64,000 bases of DNA from Phil1 sp964612925. GTDB lineage: Bacteria > Bacillota > Clostridia > Christensenellales > CAG-138. The stretch spans positions 25,717-89,716 of the forward strand of contig CAZTFU010000005.1 of NCBI GenBank assembly GCA_964612925.1. Direction: 5' to 3'. Below are positions 43,125 to 53,066 of this stretch, in pieces (positions within the stretch are counted from its first letter, which is position 1; each line of letters opens with the position of its first letter). A model generated the notes under the pieces. The model ran no database searches, was not told where the DNA came from, and saw nothing but the letters and a program-made list of their open reading frames with translations. Made by a program: the position numbers and the translations under genes.

Positions 43125-45545
43125 TTATGTATCCTGCCTGTGTGCGCCGATAACCACATCGTCAAGCAATGCCATAACAAGTATCGTGCCTTTGCCGGCG
43201 CGCGGTTCTATACGAACAAGCTCCGTAGTGTCTATGTGCGTTTTTGTGCCGTGGAACTGTTCTACGTCAAAGGCAAAAGGCACCGTAACGTGGAACACGG
43301 CGGCTATTGATGTGCCGTTGCTGCCGTTTTTCTTAAAATCAAACGTCTTTAACCCCTTGCCGTTGCGCCCCTGTATATCATATTCAAATACAAAGCTGCG
43401 CTTTGCGTAGCCGCGGTCGGTTATGGTCAATATTTCGCCTTCATCGGTTATTTGGCCAAAGTACATGACCTCATCCCCCGCGTCAAGCTTTATACACTTT
43501 ACGCCCGCACTAACGCGCCCCATCTCGGGCACGGTATCCGTTTCAAAGCGTATGCTCATGCCGCGCCGCGTGACAAGCAGTATAGTGCGGTCATTAAGTA
43601 AAGGCTCTATACCTATTACCTCGTCACCGTCCTTCAACGCGGCCGCCTGAATACGCTTGGTTTTTGTAACGTATTCCTCGGCCTTTGTGCGCTTTACATT
43701 GCCGTTTTTCATAAAGAACAGCAGCTCGTCCCCTTCAAACGCATCAAAGCAAGCGATAAGCCTTTCATTCTTTTCAAGTGCGGCAATGGTATTGAGGTTC
43801 ACGGCCTTTGCGCCGGGCTTTGTTTCCGCAATTTCGTCCACGCGCAGTGTTATCAAATTGCCAAGGTTCGTGAACAGCTTCAGCTTTTTATCCGTTGCGG
43901 TATCAAATGTCCACATCGGCGTTTCGGCTTCATTGAGCAATGTATCCTTCTGTTTTCTGGCAACTCGCCTCAGTTTACCGTCACCCGTTACGGAAACGCT
44001 TACATCCACTGCGGCTATTTCCGCCTCGTTCACCTCTATTACGGGTTCCGCGTCTATCAGCTCGGTCATTCTGGGCTTAGCGTATTTTTCTCTTATCTCG
44101 CCAAGTTCTTCCTTTATGACCTGATGAAGCTTTTGGGGAGAAGCAAGTATACTGCGCAGATCCTTTATGGTTTTGAGTATGTCCTTGTGTTCCTTTTCAA
44201 TGGCAAGCAGTTCAAGATTTGTCAGCCTTTGCAGTCTCAGGTCAAGTATTGCCTGCGCCTGAATTTCAGTTAGTTCAAACCGCTTCATAAGCGATTCGCG
44301 GGCTATCTTGGGCGTTTTTGAGGCGCGGATTATCGCAATCACCTCATCAATGTTCAGCACCGCTATCGAAAGGCCATTCAATATGTGCTCACGTTTAAGT
44401 GCCGCGTCAAGGTCATATTGAGTGCGCCGCGTAACAACGTTTTCCTGATGGGCGATGTAATAGCGCAACATGTCCTTTAGCCCAAGCTGTTGCGGCTTTC
44501 CTTCCGCTATCGCCACCATGTTTACGCCGAACGTTACCTGAAGGTCGGAGTATTTATAAAGATATTGAAGTATCCTTTCGGCATCGGCATCCTTTTTTAC
44601 CTCTATAACGGCCCGCATGCCCATTCTGTCGGATTCGTCGCGTATGTCGCTCACGCCCGCAAACATGGCTTTCTTCTCCTGCGTTATTTTGAGTATGCCT
44701 TCAAGTGCACGTGCCTTGTTCACCTGATACGGCATTTCGGTTGCAACGATAAGCTTTTTGCCGTTTTTCTGTTCCTCAATGTGGCACTTTGCGCGCACGG
44801 TAAGCTTACCGCGGCCCGTTTCATACGCACTGATAAGCTCACTTGACGACAGTATGTAGCCGCCCGTGGGAAAATCCGGGCAGGGTATTATTTTCATAAG
44901 CTCATCAAGGCTTATATCGGGGTTTTCCATCTGCGCCACTACGGCATCTATGGTTTCGGCAAAGTTGTGCGGCGGTATTGCCGTTGCAAGGCCCACCGCT
45001 ATACCGTTTGCACCGTTTACGAGAAGGTTCGGAAAACGGCCGGGCAAAAGCTCCGGTTCCTTTTCGGTATCGTCAAAGTTCAATGTGAACTTCACCGTAT
45101 CCTTATCTATATCACGCAACAATTCCAATGCAAGCGGCGTCATGCGTGCCTCGGTATAGCGCATTGCGGCGGCACTGTCGCCGTCAATGCTGCCGAAGTT
45201 GCCGTGCCCGTCCACAAGCGGTGCACGCATATTGAAATCCTGCGCCATGCGTACCATTGCATCATATACGCTTGTATCGCCGTGCGGATGATATTTACCC
45301 AAGCAATCGCCCACTATACGCGCACTTTTTCTGTGCGGCTTATCGGGCGTGTTGCCAAGGCCAAGCATGGTATAGAGTATCCTTCTCTGTACGGGCTTGA
45401 GTCCGTCCTCCACGCGGGGCAATGCGCGTTCCAATATAACGTGTTCGGCATAGGGCAGCATGGATTCGTGCATAACGCTGTCCATGCTTTTTGTAAGTAT
45501 ATTTTTGTCCGTTGCAATGGGCGGCCTTTCATCCTTTTTAGCCAT
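43125..45545 (-). CDS. Type IIA DNA topoisomerase subunit A (GyrA/ParC family)
   Basis: 806 aa. DNA breakage-reunion subunit. PRVEDGLKPVQRRILY opens the winged-helix domain, KYHPHGDTSVYDAMVRMAQDF covers the quinolone region, and RYTEARM carries the catalytic Tyr (near residue 130). The C-terminal beta-pinwheel (from about 500) contains QGRNGKG, a near match to the GyrA box QRRGGKG that wraps DNA. The length equals typical ParC, so gyrase versus topoisomerase IV is not decided. Its start overlaps the stop of the B subunit by one base (TAATG). Confidence 0.93.
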   Translation of the reverse strand: MAKKDERPPIATDKNILTKSMDSVMHESMLPYAEHVILERALPRVEDGLKPVQRRILYTMLGLGNTPDKPHRKSARIVGDCLGKYHPHGDTSVYDAMVRMAQDFNMRAPLVDGHGNFGSIDGDSAAAMRYTEARMTPLALELLRDIDKDTVKFTLNFDDTEKEPELLPGRFPNLLVNGANGIAVGLATAIPPHNFAETIDAVVAQMENPDISLDELMKIIPCPDFPTGGYILSSSELISAYETGRGKLTVRAKCHIEEQKNGKKLIVATEMPYQVNKARALEGILKITQEKKAMFAGVSDIRDESDRMGMRAVIEVKKDADAERILQYLYKYSDLQVTFGVNMVAIAEGKPQQLGLKDMLRYYIAHQENVVTRRTQYDLDAALKREHILNGLSIAVLNIDEVIAIIRASKTPKIARESLMKRFELTEIQAQAILDLRLQRLTNLELLAIEKEHKDILKTIKDLRSILASPQKLHQVIKEELGEIREKYAKPRMTELIDAEPVIEVNEAEIAAVDVSVSVTGDGKLRRVARKQKDTLLNEAETPMWTFDTATDKKLKLFTNLGNLITLRVDEIAETKPGAKAVNLNTIAALEKNERLIACFDAFEGDELLFFMKNGNVKRTKAEEYVTKTKRIQAAALKDGDEVIGIEPLLNDRTILLVTRRGMSIRFETDTVPEMGRVSAGVKCIKLDAGDEVMYFGQITDEGEILTITDRGYAKRSFVFEYDIQGRNGKGLKTFDFKKNGSNGTSIAAVFHVTVPFAFDVEQFHGTKTHIDTTELVRIEPRAGKGTILVMALLDDVVIGAHRQDT

Positions 45546-47524
45546 TACCGCATACCCCCTTCATCCTTACTGCGCCGTGCCTTTTCTTCAAAGGCATCCA
45601 CCTTGTTGAAATTGGCGAATTCGCTTATGTATTCCTTTCTCGGGCCAACCTTATCCCCCATAAGCAGTGTAACAAGGTGCTCAACATCCGCCGCATCTTC
45701 TATGTTTACCCGTATCAGCGTTCTGTTTTCGGGATTCATTGTCGTTTCCCAAAGCTGTTCGGGATTCATTTCGCCAAGTCCCTTATACCTTTGCAGGCTA
45801 TAGCCCTTGCCGACCGTTTTAAGTGCTTTGTTAAGTGCGGCATCATCATAAAGATACTGTATTTTTTCGCCCTTTTGCAGTTTGTAAAGCGGCGGCTGAC
45901 CCATATACACATGCCCCTCGGTAATAAGTTCCTTCATATACCGATAGAAGAAGGTCAAAAGTATTGCCCTTATGTGTGCTCCATCCTGGTCGGCATCGGA
46001 AAGGATAATTATTTTATCGTACTTTAGACCCGAAATGTCAAAATCCTCGCCTATGCCCGTGCCTATTGCGGTTATTATGCTGCGGAATTCCTCATTTTGC
46101 AGTACCTGATCTATGCGCTTTTTTTCAACGTTGAGCGGCTTGCCCCTAAGCGGCAATATCGCCTGAAAACGCCTGTCCCTGCCCTGCTTGGCACTGCCGC
46201 CCGCACTGTCGCCTTCGACTATAAAAAGCTCGTTTATTTTATAATCCCTACCCGTACAGCTTGAAAGCTTGCCCACAAGCGGTGCGTTTTCAAGCTTGCT
46301 CTTTTCGCGCGCCATTGACTTGGCCTTTCGTGCCGTTTCCCTTACCTTTGCGGCCTTTATTGCCTTATCCGCCATAAGCGATGCCGTTTCCGCATTTTTA
46401 AGATCCTCAAGATATGGCACAAGCAGCTCGTTCAATACAGATTCTACCGCACTCTTGGCTTCCGTATTGCCAAGGCGCGTTTTGGTTTGCCCCTCAAACT
46501 GGATGGAATGCATTTTAAGTGAAAGCACGGCAGTAAGTCCCTCGCGGAAATCCTCTCCGCTAAGCGATGCATCCTTGTCCTTCAGCGTGCCCACCTTGCG
46601 GCAATAATCGTTCATTATTTTGGTAAGCGCACTTTTAAGGCCCGTTTCATGCGTGCCGCCTTCGGTCGTGGGGATATTGTTTACATATGAAAATATGCTT
46701 TCGGTATACCCGTCATTGTGCTGCATGGCAAGTTCAACAACAATGCCGTCCTTTTTGCCCGAAATATGTATGGGCTCCGCATACAGCGGCGTTTTGTCCG
46801 CATTAAGGTAGCGCACAAAGTCCGAAAGGCCGCCCTCAAAGCAGTATTCTCTTTCCTTTTTGTCACCGCGTGCGCGTTCGTCGCACAGCGTAAAGCGCAC
46901 ACCCTTATTAAGGTATGCAAGCTCCCTAAGCCGCTTTGATATTATGTCAAAGCTCATTTCAATCGTTTCAAAAACGTTTCTGTCAGGCAGAAACGTTACC
47001 CTTGTGCCGCGCCGCCTTGTGCGCCCGGTTTCCTCAAGCGGGCCCTGCGGCACACCCGAGTGGCTTTTCCCATCTTCATCAATGTAGCTGTGGAACCGCT
47101 GAACATAGCTTTTGCCTTCCGTTGCAACCTCAACCACAACGTATTCGCTAAGTGCGTTCACAACGCTTGCACCAACGCCGTGCAAGCCGCCCGAATAGCC
47201 GTATGCGTCATTATCAAACTTGCCGCCCGCATGCAGTTGAGTATACACCACCTCAACACCGCTTACGCCAAGTTTTTCGTGTATGCCCACGGGTATGCCG
47301 CGCCCGTTATCCTCAACGGTGACGGAGTTATCCTTATTAAGTGTAACATTCACCGTGTCCGCAAAGCCGTTTGCGGCCTCATCAACGGCGTTGTCAACTA
47401 TCTCCCAAAGCATGTGATGCAGCCCGCGCGAACCGGTAGAGCCGATGTACATGCCGGGTCGCATACGCACAGCCTCAAGCCCCTCCATTACCTTTATATC
47501 GCTTACGGTATAGTCCTTGGACAT
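45545..47524 (-). CDS. Type IIA DNA topoisomerase subunit B (GyrB/ParE family)
   Basis: 659 aa ATPase subunit. The GHKL motifs are EIVDNAVDEAANG, DNGRGIPVGIHEK, GGLHGVGASVVNALS and a QTKTRLGN block. The TOPRIM domain has VEGDSAGGSAKQGRDR and DADQDGAHI. ATG 47524 is preferred over 47578 because GTGGAGGAAAT precedes it and the protein then starts MSKDYTVSDIKVMEGLEAVR as in relatives. It forms an operon with subunit A. It is divergent from the small protein at 47678. Confidence 0.94.
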   Translation of the reverse strand: MSKDYTVSDIKVMEGLEAVRMRPGMYIGSTGSRGLHHMLWEIVDNAVDEAANGFADTVNVTLNKDNSVTVEDNGRGIPVGIHEKLGVSGVEVVYTQLHAGGKFDNDAYGYSGGLHGVGASVVNALSEYVVVEVATEGKSYVQRFHSYIDEDGKSHSGVPQGPLEETGRTRRRGTRVTFLPDRNVFETIEMSFDIISKRLRELAYLNKGVRFTLCDERARGDKKEREYCFEGGLSDFVRYLNADKTPLYAEPIHISGKKDGIVVELAMQHNDGYTESIFSYVNNIPTTEGGTHETGLKSALTKIMNDYCRKVGTLKDKDASLSGEDFREGLTAVLSLKMHSIQFEGQTKTRLGNTEAKSAVESVLNELLVPYLEDLKNAETASLMADKAIKAAKVRETARKAKSMAREKSKLENAPLVGKLSSCTGRDYKINELFIVEGDSAGGSAKQGRDRRFQAILPLRGKPLNVEKKRIDQVLQNEEFRSIITAIGTGIGEDFDISGLKYDKIIILSDADQDGAHIRAILLTFFYRYMKELITEGHVYMGQPPLYKLQKGEKIQYLYDDAALNKALKTVGKGYSLQRYKGLGEMNPEQLWETTMNPENRTLIRVNIEDAADVEHLVTLLMGDKVGPRKEYISEFANFNKVDAFEEKARRSKDEGGMR

Positions 47525-47677
47525 ATTTCCTCCACCTTTTACCGCATATATTGCGGCACTAATTTTTTCAACAGTCAATATTTAATTATAATACATTGGA
47601 TTATTATGGACAAGTCGCGGATGAATATTTAACTTTTTTACAGGCAGACTATATAAAAAAGTATAGGAGATGATCTT

Positions 47678-48106
47678 ATGAATGATACGGTAAAGCTTTG
47701 CCGTGAAATAAGTGAAAGTGCCGACATCGGCAAGGCCGTGCTTTCCCGCCTTATAAAGCGCTGTAAGGATGCTTCCTTCCGTTCCGTTATGGCGGATATG
47801 TTTGCCGCCTACCACCGCATTTTTACCGAGGCGGAGGAACTGCTTGACGAGCGTTGTAACTGCGGCTGTGGTGCAAGCAAAAAACAGAAAAAGCCCATAA
47901 TGGCGGGCCTTATGCTGAACACGGCCGTTGACGCAACGCCCTCCCATCTTGCGGAAATGCTTGTGCAGGGCTGTGCAATGAGCCTTATTAACATTTCCCG
48001 TGCGCAAAATGAATTTGTGCGCTGTGATGACGATGCAAAACAGCTTTGCACAAGGGCATTAAAAAATGAGCAGGAAAGTATAATGAACCTGCTCAAGTTT
48101 GTTTAA
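47678..48106 (+). CDS. Hypothetical helical protein with CxCGCG cluster
   Basis: 142 aa, predicted all-helical, not confidently assigned. Residues 20-55 and 75-140 look like amphipathic helices; between them lies DERCNCGCGASKKQKK with three closely spaced Cys. The general look (paired helices with His and Glu) recalls ferritin-like or DUF2383-type proteins, but I cannot support that. The ribosome site ATAGGAGATGATCTT before ATG 47678 is good. Its 3' end overlaps the convergent DUF4364 gene by 4 bp. Confidence 0.7.
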   Translation: MNDTVKLCREISESADIGKAVLSRLIKRCKDASFRSVMADMFAAYHRIFTEAEELLDERCNCGCGASKKQKKPIMAGLMLNTAVDATPSHLAEMLVQGCAMSLINISRAQNEFVRCDDDAKQLCTRALKNEQESIMNLLKFV

Positions 48107-48636
48107 TCGCGCATAAGTTCGGAGTATATCGCTCCGTATACGGCCTGACTGCGTTCCTCCCATACGGAGCAGACGTGGCGGGCCGTTTCCTCATCGGGAA
48201 GCAATAATTCAAGCTTTATCAAATCGCCGTGGGGCTCCATCACCCTAAGCGTTACGCGCCGCGCATTTCGGCTTGCGGAATCGCGATCTATCCTTGTTGA
48301 ATACTGCGTGCGCCTTATAAGCTCGGGCGCAAACTCCCGCGCCTTTTCGGCTATCCTTTCCCTTAATGAATTGGGCAACTGCATTGCGAACATTTCAAGC
48401 GTTTCCAGCCCCTGCGGCGTGATGAAATACGCCTGTCCGTACGGGCGCGGCACCGCACTTATAAGTCCTTCCTCCTCAAGCTCGTATGCGGCATTTTGCA
48501 CCTCAAAATACCCAAGCAGATCATATGAGCAAAAGAATTCGGAAAGCTGTTCCTTTGTGGGCTGCATATTCAGTGCCTTCAGCCCGTGCATAAGCATCAG
48601 CTTATCCTTTGTTACGCCGGAAGAAAAATACTCCAT
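48103..48636 (-). CDS. DUF4364 family protein
   Basis: 177 aa. The N-terminal half reads as a winged helix (LMLMHGLKALNMQPTKEQLSEFF, YELEEEGLISAVP, YFITPQGLETLEMF), as in DUF4364 proteins of Clostridia, which are PadR-like putative regulators. The C-terminal half is beta-rich. ATG 48636 has AAGGAGGAAGCAT immediately upstream. It is 11 bp after the pcp stop, so it may be cotranscribed with pcp in the minus direction. Confidence 0.78.
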   Translation of the reverse strand: MEYFSSGVTKDKLMLMHGLKALNMQPTKEQLSEFFCSYDLLGYFEVQNAAYELEEEGLISAVPRPYGQAYFITPQGLETLEMFAMQLPNSLRERIAEKAREFAPELIRRTQYSTRIDRDSASRNARRVTLRVMEPHGDLIKLELLLPDEETARHVCSVWEERSQAVYGAIYSELMRD

Positions 48637-48647
48637 ATGCTTCCTCC

Positions 48648-49277
48648 TTATAAACTGCCGCCCCTCGGCAATGCTTCGCTTACGCATTCTATCGCGGCCG
48701 TAATGCCGCGCACAATATCGTCAATCGGGATAAACGGTGTGCCCGGCTTATCCGCAACCTGTTCTTCTATATACGGAACATGTATAAAGCCCGCGGGTAT
48801 AAATCGCGGCGCATGGCTTAAGTATTCAAGCAGCGAATACATTACCGCATTGCACACATATGTGCCCGCGGTATTCGATATTGCCGCCTTCACGTTGACC
48901 CTTTCAATGGCATTCGTAATGCTTTTTATAGGCAATGTTGAGAAAAATGCATTCGGCGCACCCACAACAACGCTTTCGTCATTCGGCATAAAGCCGGAAT
49001 TGTCAGCAATGCGGGCATCCATTATGTTAATCGCCACACGTTCGGGCGTTATTGCCGCCCTGCCGCCCGCTTGACCCAAGCATATCACGGCCGAGGGTTT
49101 AACCTCATCCACATATCGGCGTATGCCTTCCGCAGCGTCCAAAAACGATACCTTGAGCGAACGCTTTTCAAGCTTCATGCCACCTATATTCGGCGCAAGT
49201 CGTTCCACAGCCAATTCGGACGGGTTTATGCTTTCCCCGCCAAACGGTTCAAATGCCGTTATAAGCAGCGTTTTCAT
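48648..49277 (-). CDS. pcp: Pyroglutamyl-peptidase I
   Basis: 209 aa cytoplasmic cysteine peptidase that removes N-terminal pyroglutamate. The catalytic triad blocks are ITPERVAINI (Glu near 78), NTAGTYVCN (Cys near 143) and GFIHVPY (His near 167). The opening LLITAFEPFGGESINPS is the family signature. It lies 3 bp downstream of the deacetylase gene. Confidence 0.95.
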   Translation of the reverse strand: MKTLLITAFEPFGGESINPSELAVERLAPNIGGMKLEKRSLKVSFLDAAEGIRRYVDEVKPSAVICLGQAGGRAAITPERVAINIMDARIADNSGFMPNDESVVVGAPNAFFSTLPIKSITNAIERVNVKAAISNTAGTYVCNAVMYSLLEYLSHAPRFIPAGFIHVPYIEEQVADKPGTPFIPIDDIVRGITAAIECVSEALPRGGSL

Positions 49278-49280
49278 TCG

Positions 49281-50159
49281 TTACTTTGCCTTTCGATAAT
49301 GCTGCCCCGCCGAAAGCGATATGCCCTTGGCTTCAAACAGCTCGCTTACGGTCACAAGCTTATAGCCCTGTTCCAACAGTGCGGGGATTATCTTCTCCGC
49401 CGCCTCCGCAGTGGATTCCCTAACGTCATGCATAAGCACTATGTCACCGTCAGTAGCCTTCATGGCCTCCTCAACGGTGCTGTCAGCATCCCTCGTTTTC
49501 CAGTCAAGCGTATCTATGCTCCACAGTATAAGCGGATACTGTACCGTTGCGCGAACGGTATCATCCTTTGCGCCGTACGGCGGGCGAACAAGTCTTGGAC
49601 GAATGCCTATCAGGTTTTCAACAAGATCCGCCTCACTTTCAACCTGCGTGACTATTTCGTCCTCTGATATCTTGGTAAGGTTCTTGTGGTCATAGGTGTG
49701 GTTTGCGATTTCACATCCAAGCTCATTTGCACGCTTTACAACATTGGGGAATTTCTCCACCTGCGAACCGAGTGTGAAGAATGTCACATGCACGTTCTCG
49801 TCGGCATATGCTTCAACAACATCCAATATGCGGTTCGTGGTCTCACCGTAGGGTCCGTCGTCAAACGTAAGTGCAATAAGCTTTTCGCCCGCAAGTCCCG
49901 ATACGTCCATGCTCTGCTCGGGAGAGCTTGACGGCACGACCTGTTCGCTCATCTCGGGCGTGGGGCTTGCCTGCACCTCAGCCTCACTTGTCGGCTGCGG
50001 CGTTTGTGTCGGATGCGGGGTGTGTTTGGGTACCTCGACCAGATTTGTATTGTTCATGCTTACCTCCTGTTCGCAGGCGCAAAGGCACATTGCGGCTGCA
50101 CAAATTGCCAGTGTAACGGCAACCTTAATAAACCTGTATATATAAACGACTTTCTTCAT
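49281..50159 (-). CDS. Polysaccharide deacetylase lipoprotein (NodB domain)
   Basis: 292 aa. A lipoprotein signal with lipobox LCAC (C29) is followed by a Pro/Thr/Ser/Glu spacer (residues 38-90) and a NodB homology domain: TFDDGPYG (catalytic Asp and metal Asp), HTYDH (metal His pair), RPPYGAK, SIDTLDW and IVLMHDV. It probably deacetylates peptidoglycan or another surface glycan. The family includes the spore-cortex PdaA group, but the location does not decide it. It is the first gene of a minus-strand set with pcp. Confidence 0.9.
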   Translation of the reverse strand: MKKVVYIYRFIKVAVTLAICAAAMCLCACEQEVSMNNTNLVEVPKHTPHPTQTPQPTSEAEVQASPTPEMSEQVVPSSSPEQSMDVSGLAGEKLIALTFDDGPYGETTNRILDVVEAYADENVHVTFFTLGSQVEKFPNVVKRANELGCEIANHTYDHKNLTKISEDEIVTQVESEADLVENLIGIRPRLVRPPYGAKDDTVRATVQYPLILWSIDTLDWKTRDADSTVEEAMKATDGDIVLMHDVRESTAEAAEKIIPALLEQGYKLVTVSELFEAKGISLSAGQHYRKAK

Positions 50160-50284
50160 CGTATTCTCCTTATTATCGGGCGATATCGCGCGGACATGCC
50201 CATATGCTTATGCTATTCCATCTTAAAGCACAAGTCAAGTCATTCAAAAATTTTTAACAAATTTTATACTTGCCCTTATGTGCC

Positions 50285-50313
50285 TTGCAATACGCCCGAT
50301 TTTCAAATATAAT
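50285..50313 (+). promoter_or_regulatory. SigA-type promoter of the queA operon
   Basis: TTGCAA (50285-50290), 17-bp spacer, TATAAT (50308-50313). Confidence 0.78.
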
Positions 50314-50365
50314 ATACTAAGGCGAATAGGCATTGCGTCTGTTTGTCCAAAACGGAGGCACAGCA

Positions 50366-51388
50366 TTGAAAACAAGTGATTTTTATTACGATCTGCCGCA
50401 TGAGCTTATTGCGCAGGCGCCCATAAAAGACCGAAGTGCATCGCGTATGTTGCACTATGATCTTAATACAAAAAAGATGCACGATGAAGTATTCACCGAC
50501 ATACTGACCCACCTTAGGTCGGGCGATGTGCTTGTAAGGAACACAACCCGCGTTATACCCGCGCGGCTTTACGCCCACAGGGAGGATACGGGCGGCCTTA
50601 TGGAATTCCTGTTGCTTAAAAGGCTTGATGATCACCGTTACGAAGCGCTTGTTCGCCCGGGCAGGCGTGCAAAGAGCAGCATTATATATAAGGTAACGGA
50701 TGAACTGAGCATCGAGGTTGAAGGGCCCACCGATGCCGGCGGAAGGGTAATATACCTTCATTATGACGGCATACTTGAAGAAATTCTTGACCGCTGCGGT
50801 GAAACTCCCCTGCCGCCGTACATAACGGAGCGTTTGGATGACAGCGAACGCTATCAGACCGTTTATGCAAAGCAGAGCGGCTCCGCGGCCGCACCCACCG
50901 CGGGATTGCATTTCACAAACGAACTGCTTGAAAAGGTTCAAGCCATGGGTGTGGAAATTGCGGATGTGCTGCTGCACGTTGGACTTGGAACATTCCGTCC
51001 CGTTTCGGCCGAAAACGTTGAAGATCACCACATGCACAGCGAATACTATGAAATGAGTGAGACATCCGCCGAAAAAATAAACCGTGCAAGAAAAAACGGC
51101 GGCAGAATAATTGCCGTCGGCACAACAAGTTGCCGCACGCTTGAAAGCGTAAGCGATGAGGTCGGCACGGTACACGCAAAAAGCGGGTATACCGATATAT
51201 TTATCACTCCCGGCTATAAATTCAAGGCCGTGGACGGGCTTATAACCAATTTTCACCTGCCCGAATCAACACTGCTTATGCTTGTAAGCGCACTGTGTTC
51301 GCGCGAGGAGGTAATGGAGATATACGCCCATGCCGTAAAGGAACGTTATCGTTTCTTCAGCTTTGGTGACTGTTGTCTGTTCCTGTAA
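50366..51388 (+). CDS. queA: tRNA preQ1(34) S-adenosylmethionine ribosyltransferase-isomerase
   Basis: 340 aa. It converts preQ1 in tRNA to epoxyqueuosine using the ribosyl part of SAM. Blocks are DFYYDLPHELIAQ, SASRMLHYD, PLPPYI, YAKQSGSAAAPTAGLHFT and ITNFHLPESTLLMLV. The only sensible start is TTG 50366, with ACGGAGGCACAGCA before it; the ORF upstream from 50333 has no ribosome site. tgt follows, so the queuosine steps are paired, in reverse of their reaction order. Confidence 0.96.
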   Translation: MKTSDFYYDLPHELIAQAPIKDRSASRMLHYDLNTKKMHDEVFTDILTHLRSGDVLVRNTTRVIPARLYAHREDTGGLMEFLLLKRLDDHRYEALVRPGRRAKSSIIYKVTDELSIEVEGPTDAGGRVIYLHYDGILEEILDRCGETPLPPYITERLDDSERYQTVYAKQSGSAAAPTAGLHFTNELLEKVQAMGVEIADVLLHVGLGTFRPVSAENVEDHHMHSEYYEMSETSAEKINRARKNGGRIIAVGTTSCRTLESVSDEVGTVHAKSGYTDIFITPGYKFKAVDGLITNFHLPESTLLMLVSALCSREEVMEIYAHAVKERYRFFSFGDCCLFL

Positions 51389-51490
51389 CATTGACGGCAG
51401 TGCCTCAATTCCCATAAAATAATGCCATATCGCACCTGAAGGGTCTGCCCAAGTGCGGCATTCGTCAGAAGATGCATCGGAGGAAAACGG

Positions 51491-52609
51491 ATGGAGAAAT
51501 TTCATTTTGAACTTATACACGCCTGTGCCCAAACGGGCGCGCGACTCGGGCGGCTGCATACGCCGCACGGCATAATAAATACGCCCTGCTACATGCCCGT
51601 TGGCACTCAGGCCACGGTCAAGGCCATGACACCGCGCGACCTTGAGGCCACGGGCAGTGAAATTTGCCTTGCCAACACATATCACCTTTTTGAAAGACCG
51701 GGGCACGAGCTTGTGCGCGAGGCGGGCGGTCTGCACACGTTTATGCGGTGGAATAAGCCCATACTTACGGACTCGGGCGGATTTCAGGTATTCAGTCTTG
51801 CCGTTGCCAATAAGATAAAGGAGGACGGCGTTGAATTTCGCTCCCTTATAGACGGCAAAAAATACTTCTTCACGCCCGAAAAGGTAATGGAAATTGAAGA
51901 GGCACTCGGAGCCGACATTGCAATGGTATTTGATGAATGTGCCCCATGGCCGAGCGATGAACGTTACACCCGCGCGGCGATGGATCGCACCCATCGCTGG
52001 GCTCAGCGCTGCAAAAAGGCGCACACGCGCGAGGATCAGGCACTGTTTGGCATCGTACAGGGCGGCACATATAAAAATCTGCGCATAGAAAGTGCAAAAC
52101 GGCTTGCCGACATGGACTTCCCCGGTTATGGCATAGGTGGGCTTTCCGTTGGCGAACCAAAGCCGCTTATGTACGAAATGCTTGAGGAGATAGAGCCTTA
52201 TATGCCAAAAGACAAGCCCCGCTACCTTATGGGCGTCGGCAGTCCCGATTGTCTTGTTGAGGGTGCGATACGCGGCGTTGACATGTTCGATTGCGTACTG
52301 CAAACGCGCATTGCCCGCAACGGCCTTGCGCTTACCTCAAACGGCAAAAAGATGCTGAGAAACGCCACGTTTGAGCATGATTTTTCCGTTATAGAGGAAG
52401 GTTGCGATTGTTATGCATGTTCAAACGGCTTCACCCGCGCATATATTCGTCACCTTGTAAAGTGCAAAGAAATACTGGCCGCACAGCTTATAACCATGCA
52501 CAACATACGCTTTTCGCAGCGGCTTATGGCACTTGTGCGTAAGGCCATTGCAGAGGACAGGCTTATGGACTTCCGCAACGAATGCATTGCAAGGGGAATG
52601 TTTGACTGA
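51491..52609 (+). CDS. tgt: tRNA-guanine(34) transglycosylase
   Basis: 372 aa TIM-barrel enzyme that exchanges G34 for preQ1. The general-acid Asp is in LTDSGGFQVFSL, the nucleophile Asp in GVDMFDCVLQTRIARNG, and the zinc ligands in CDCYAC with the later His of TMHNIRF. CATCGGAGGAAAACGG precedes ATG 51491. tsaE starts one base after its stop. Confidence 0.97.
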   Translation: MEKFHFELIHACAQTGARLGRLHTPHGIINTPCYMPVGTQATVKAMTPRDLEATGSEICLANTYHLFERPGHELVREAGGLHTFMRWNKPILTDSGGFQVFSLAVANKIKEDGVEFRSLIDGKKYFFTPEKVMEIEEALGADIAMVFDECAPWPSDERYTRAAMDRTHRWAQRCKKAHTREDQALFGIVQGGTYKNLRIESAKRLADMDFPGYGIGGLSVGEPKPLMYEMLEEIEPYMPKDKPRYLMGVGSPDCLVEGAIRGVDMFDCVLQTRIARNGLALTSNGKKMLRNATFEHDFSVIEEGCDCYACSNGFTRAYIRHLVKCKEILAAQLITMHNIRFSQRLMALVRKAIAEDRLMDFRNECIARGMFD

Positions 52610-52610
52610 T

Positions 52611-53066
52611 ATGAACACGCTTGTGCTTAGTGCGCTGAGCGAGCAGGATTCGGAGCGCATCGGCAAAAAAATAGGAACGGAATTGTTCGGCGGGGCGTTT
52701 ATCGCACTGTACGGTGGGCTTGGTGCGGGCAAAACAACGCTTAGCCGCAGCATAGCGGACGCACTTGGCATACGCTCTATACTCAGCCCCACATTTACCA
52801 TAGTACGCGAATATTCAGGGCGCATACCGCTTTTCCATTTTGATGCATACAGGCTTAGCGATGCCGATGAGCTCTACGCAATAGGTTATGATGATTACCG
52901 CGCGCGCGGCGGTGCCATAATAATGGAATGGTGCGAAAACGTTGAGGATATACTGCCCGATGAACGGCTTGAGATCCATATAGACGGCAGCGGTACCGAA
53001 CCGCGCACAATGACCCTTTACGCATACGGGCAGCAATATGAAAAGCTGTTGGAGGCGATTTCATGA
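52611..53066 (+). CDS. tsaE: tRNA threonylcarbamoyladenosine biosynthesis ATPase TsaE
   Basis: 151 aa P-loop ATPase of the t6A complex with TsaB and TsaD. Walker A GGLGAGKTT near residue 40, SPTFTIVREY (switch) and FHFDAYRL are typical. ATG 52611 begins 1 bp after the tgt stop; the longer frame from 52533 overlaps tgt deeply and is rejected. It overlaps tsaB by 4 bp. Confidence 0.95.
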   Translation: MNTLVLSALSEQDSERIGKKIGTELFGGAFIALYGGLGAGKTTLSRSIADALGIRSILSPTFTIVREYSGRIPLFHFDAYRLSDADELYAIGYDDYRARGGAIIMEWCENVEDILPDERLEIHIDGSGTEPRTMTLYAYGQQYEKLLEAIS

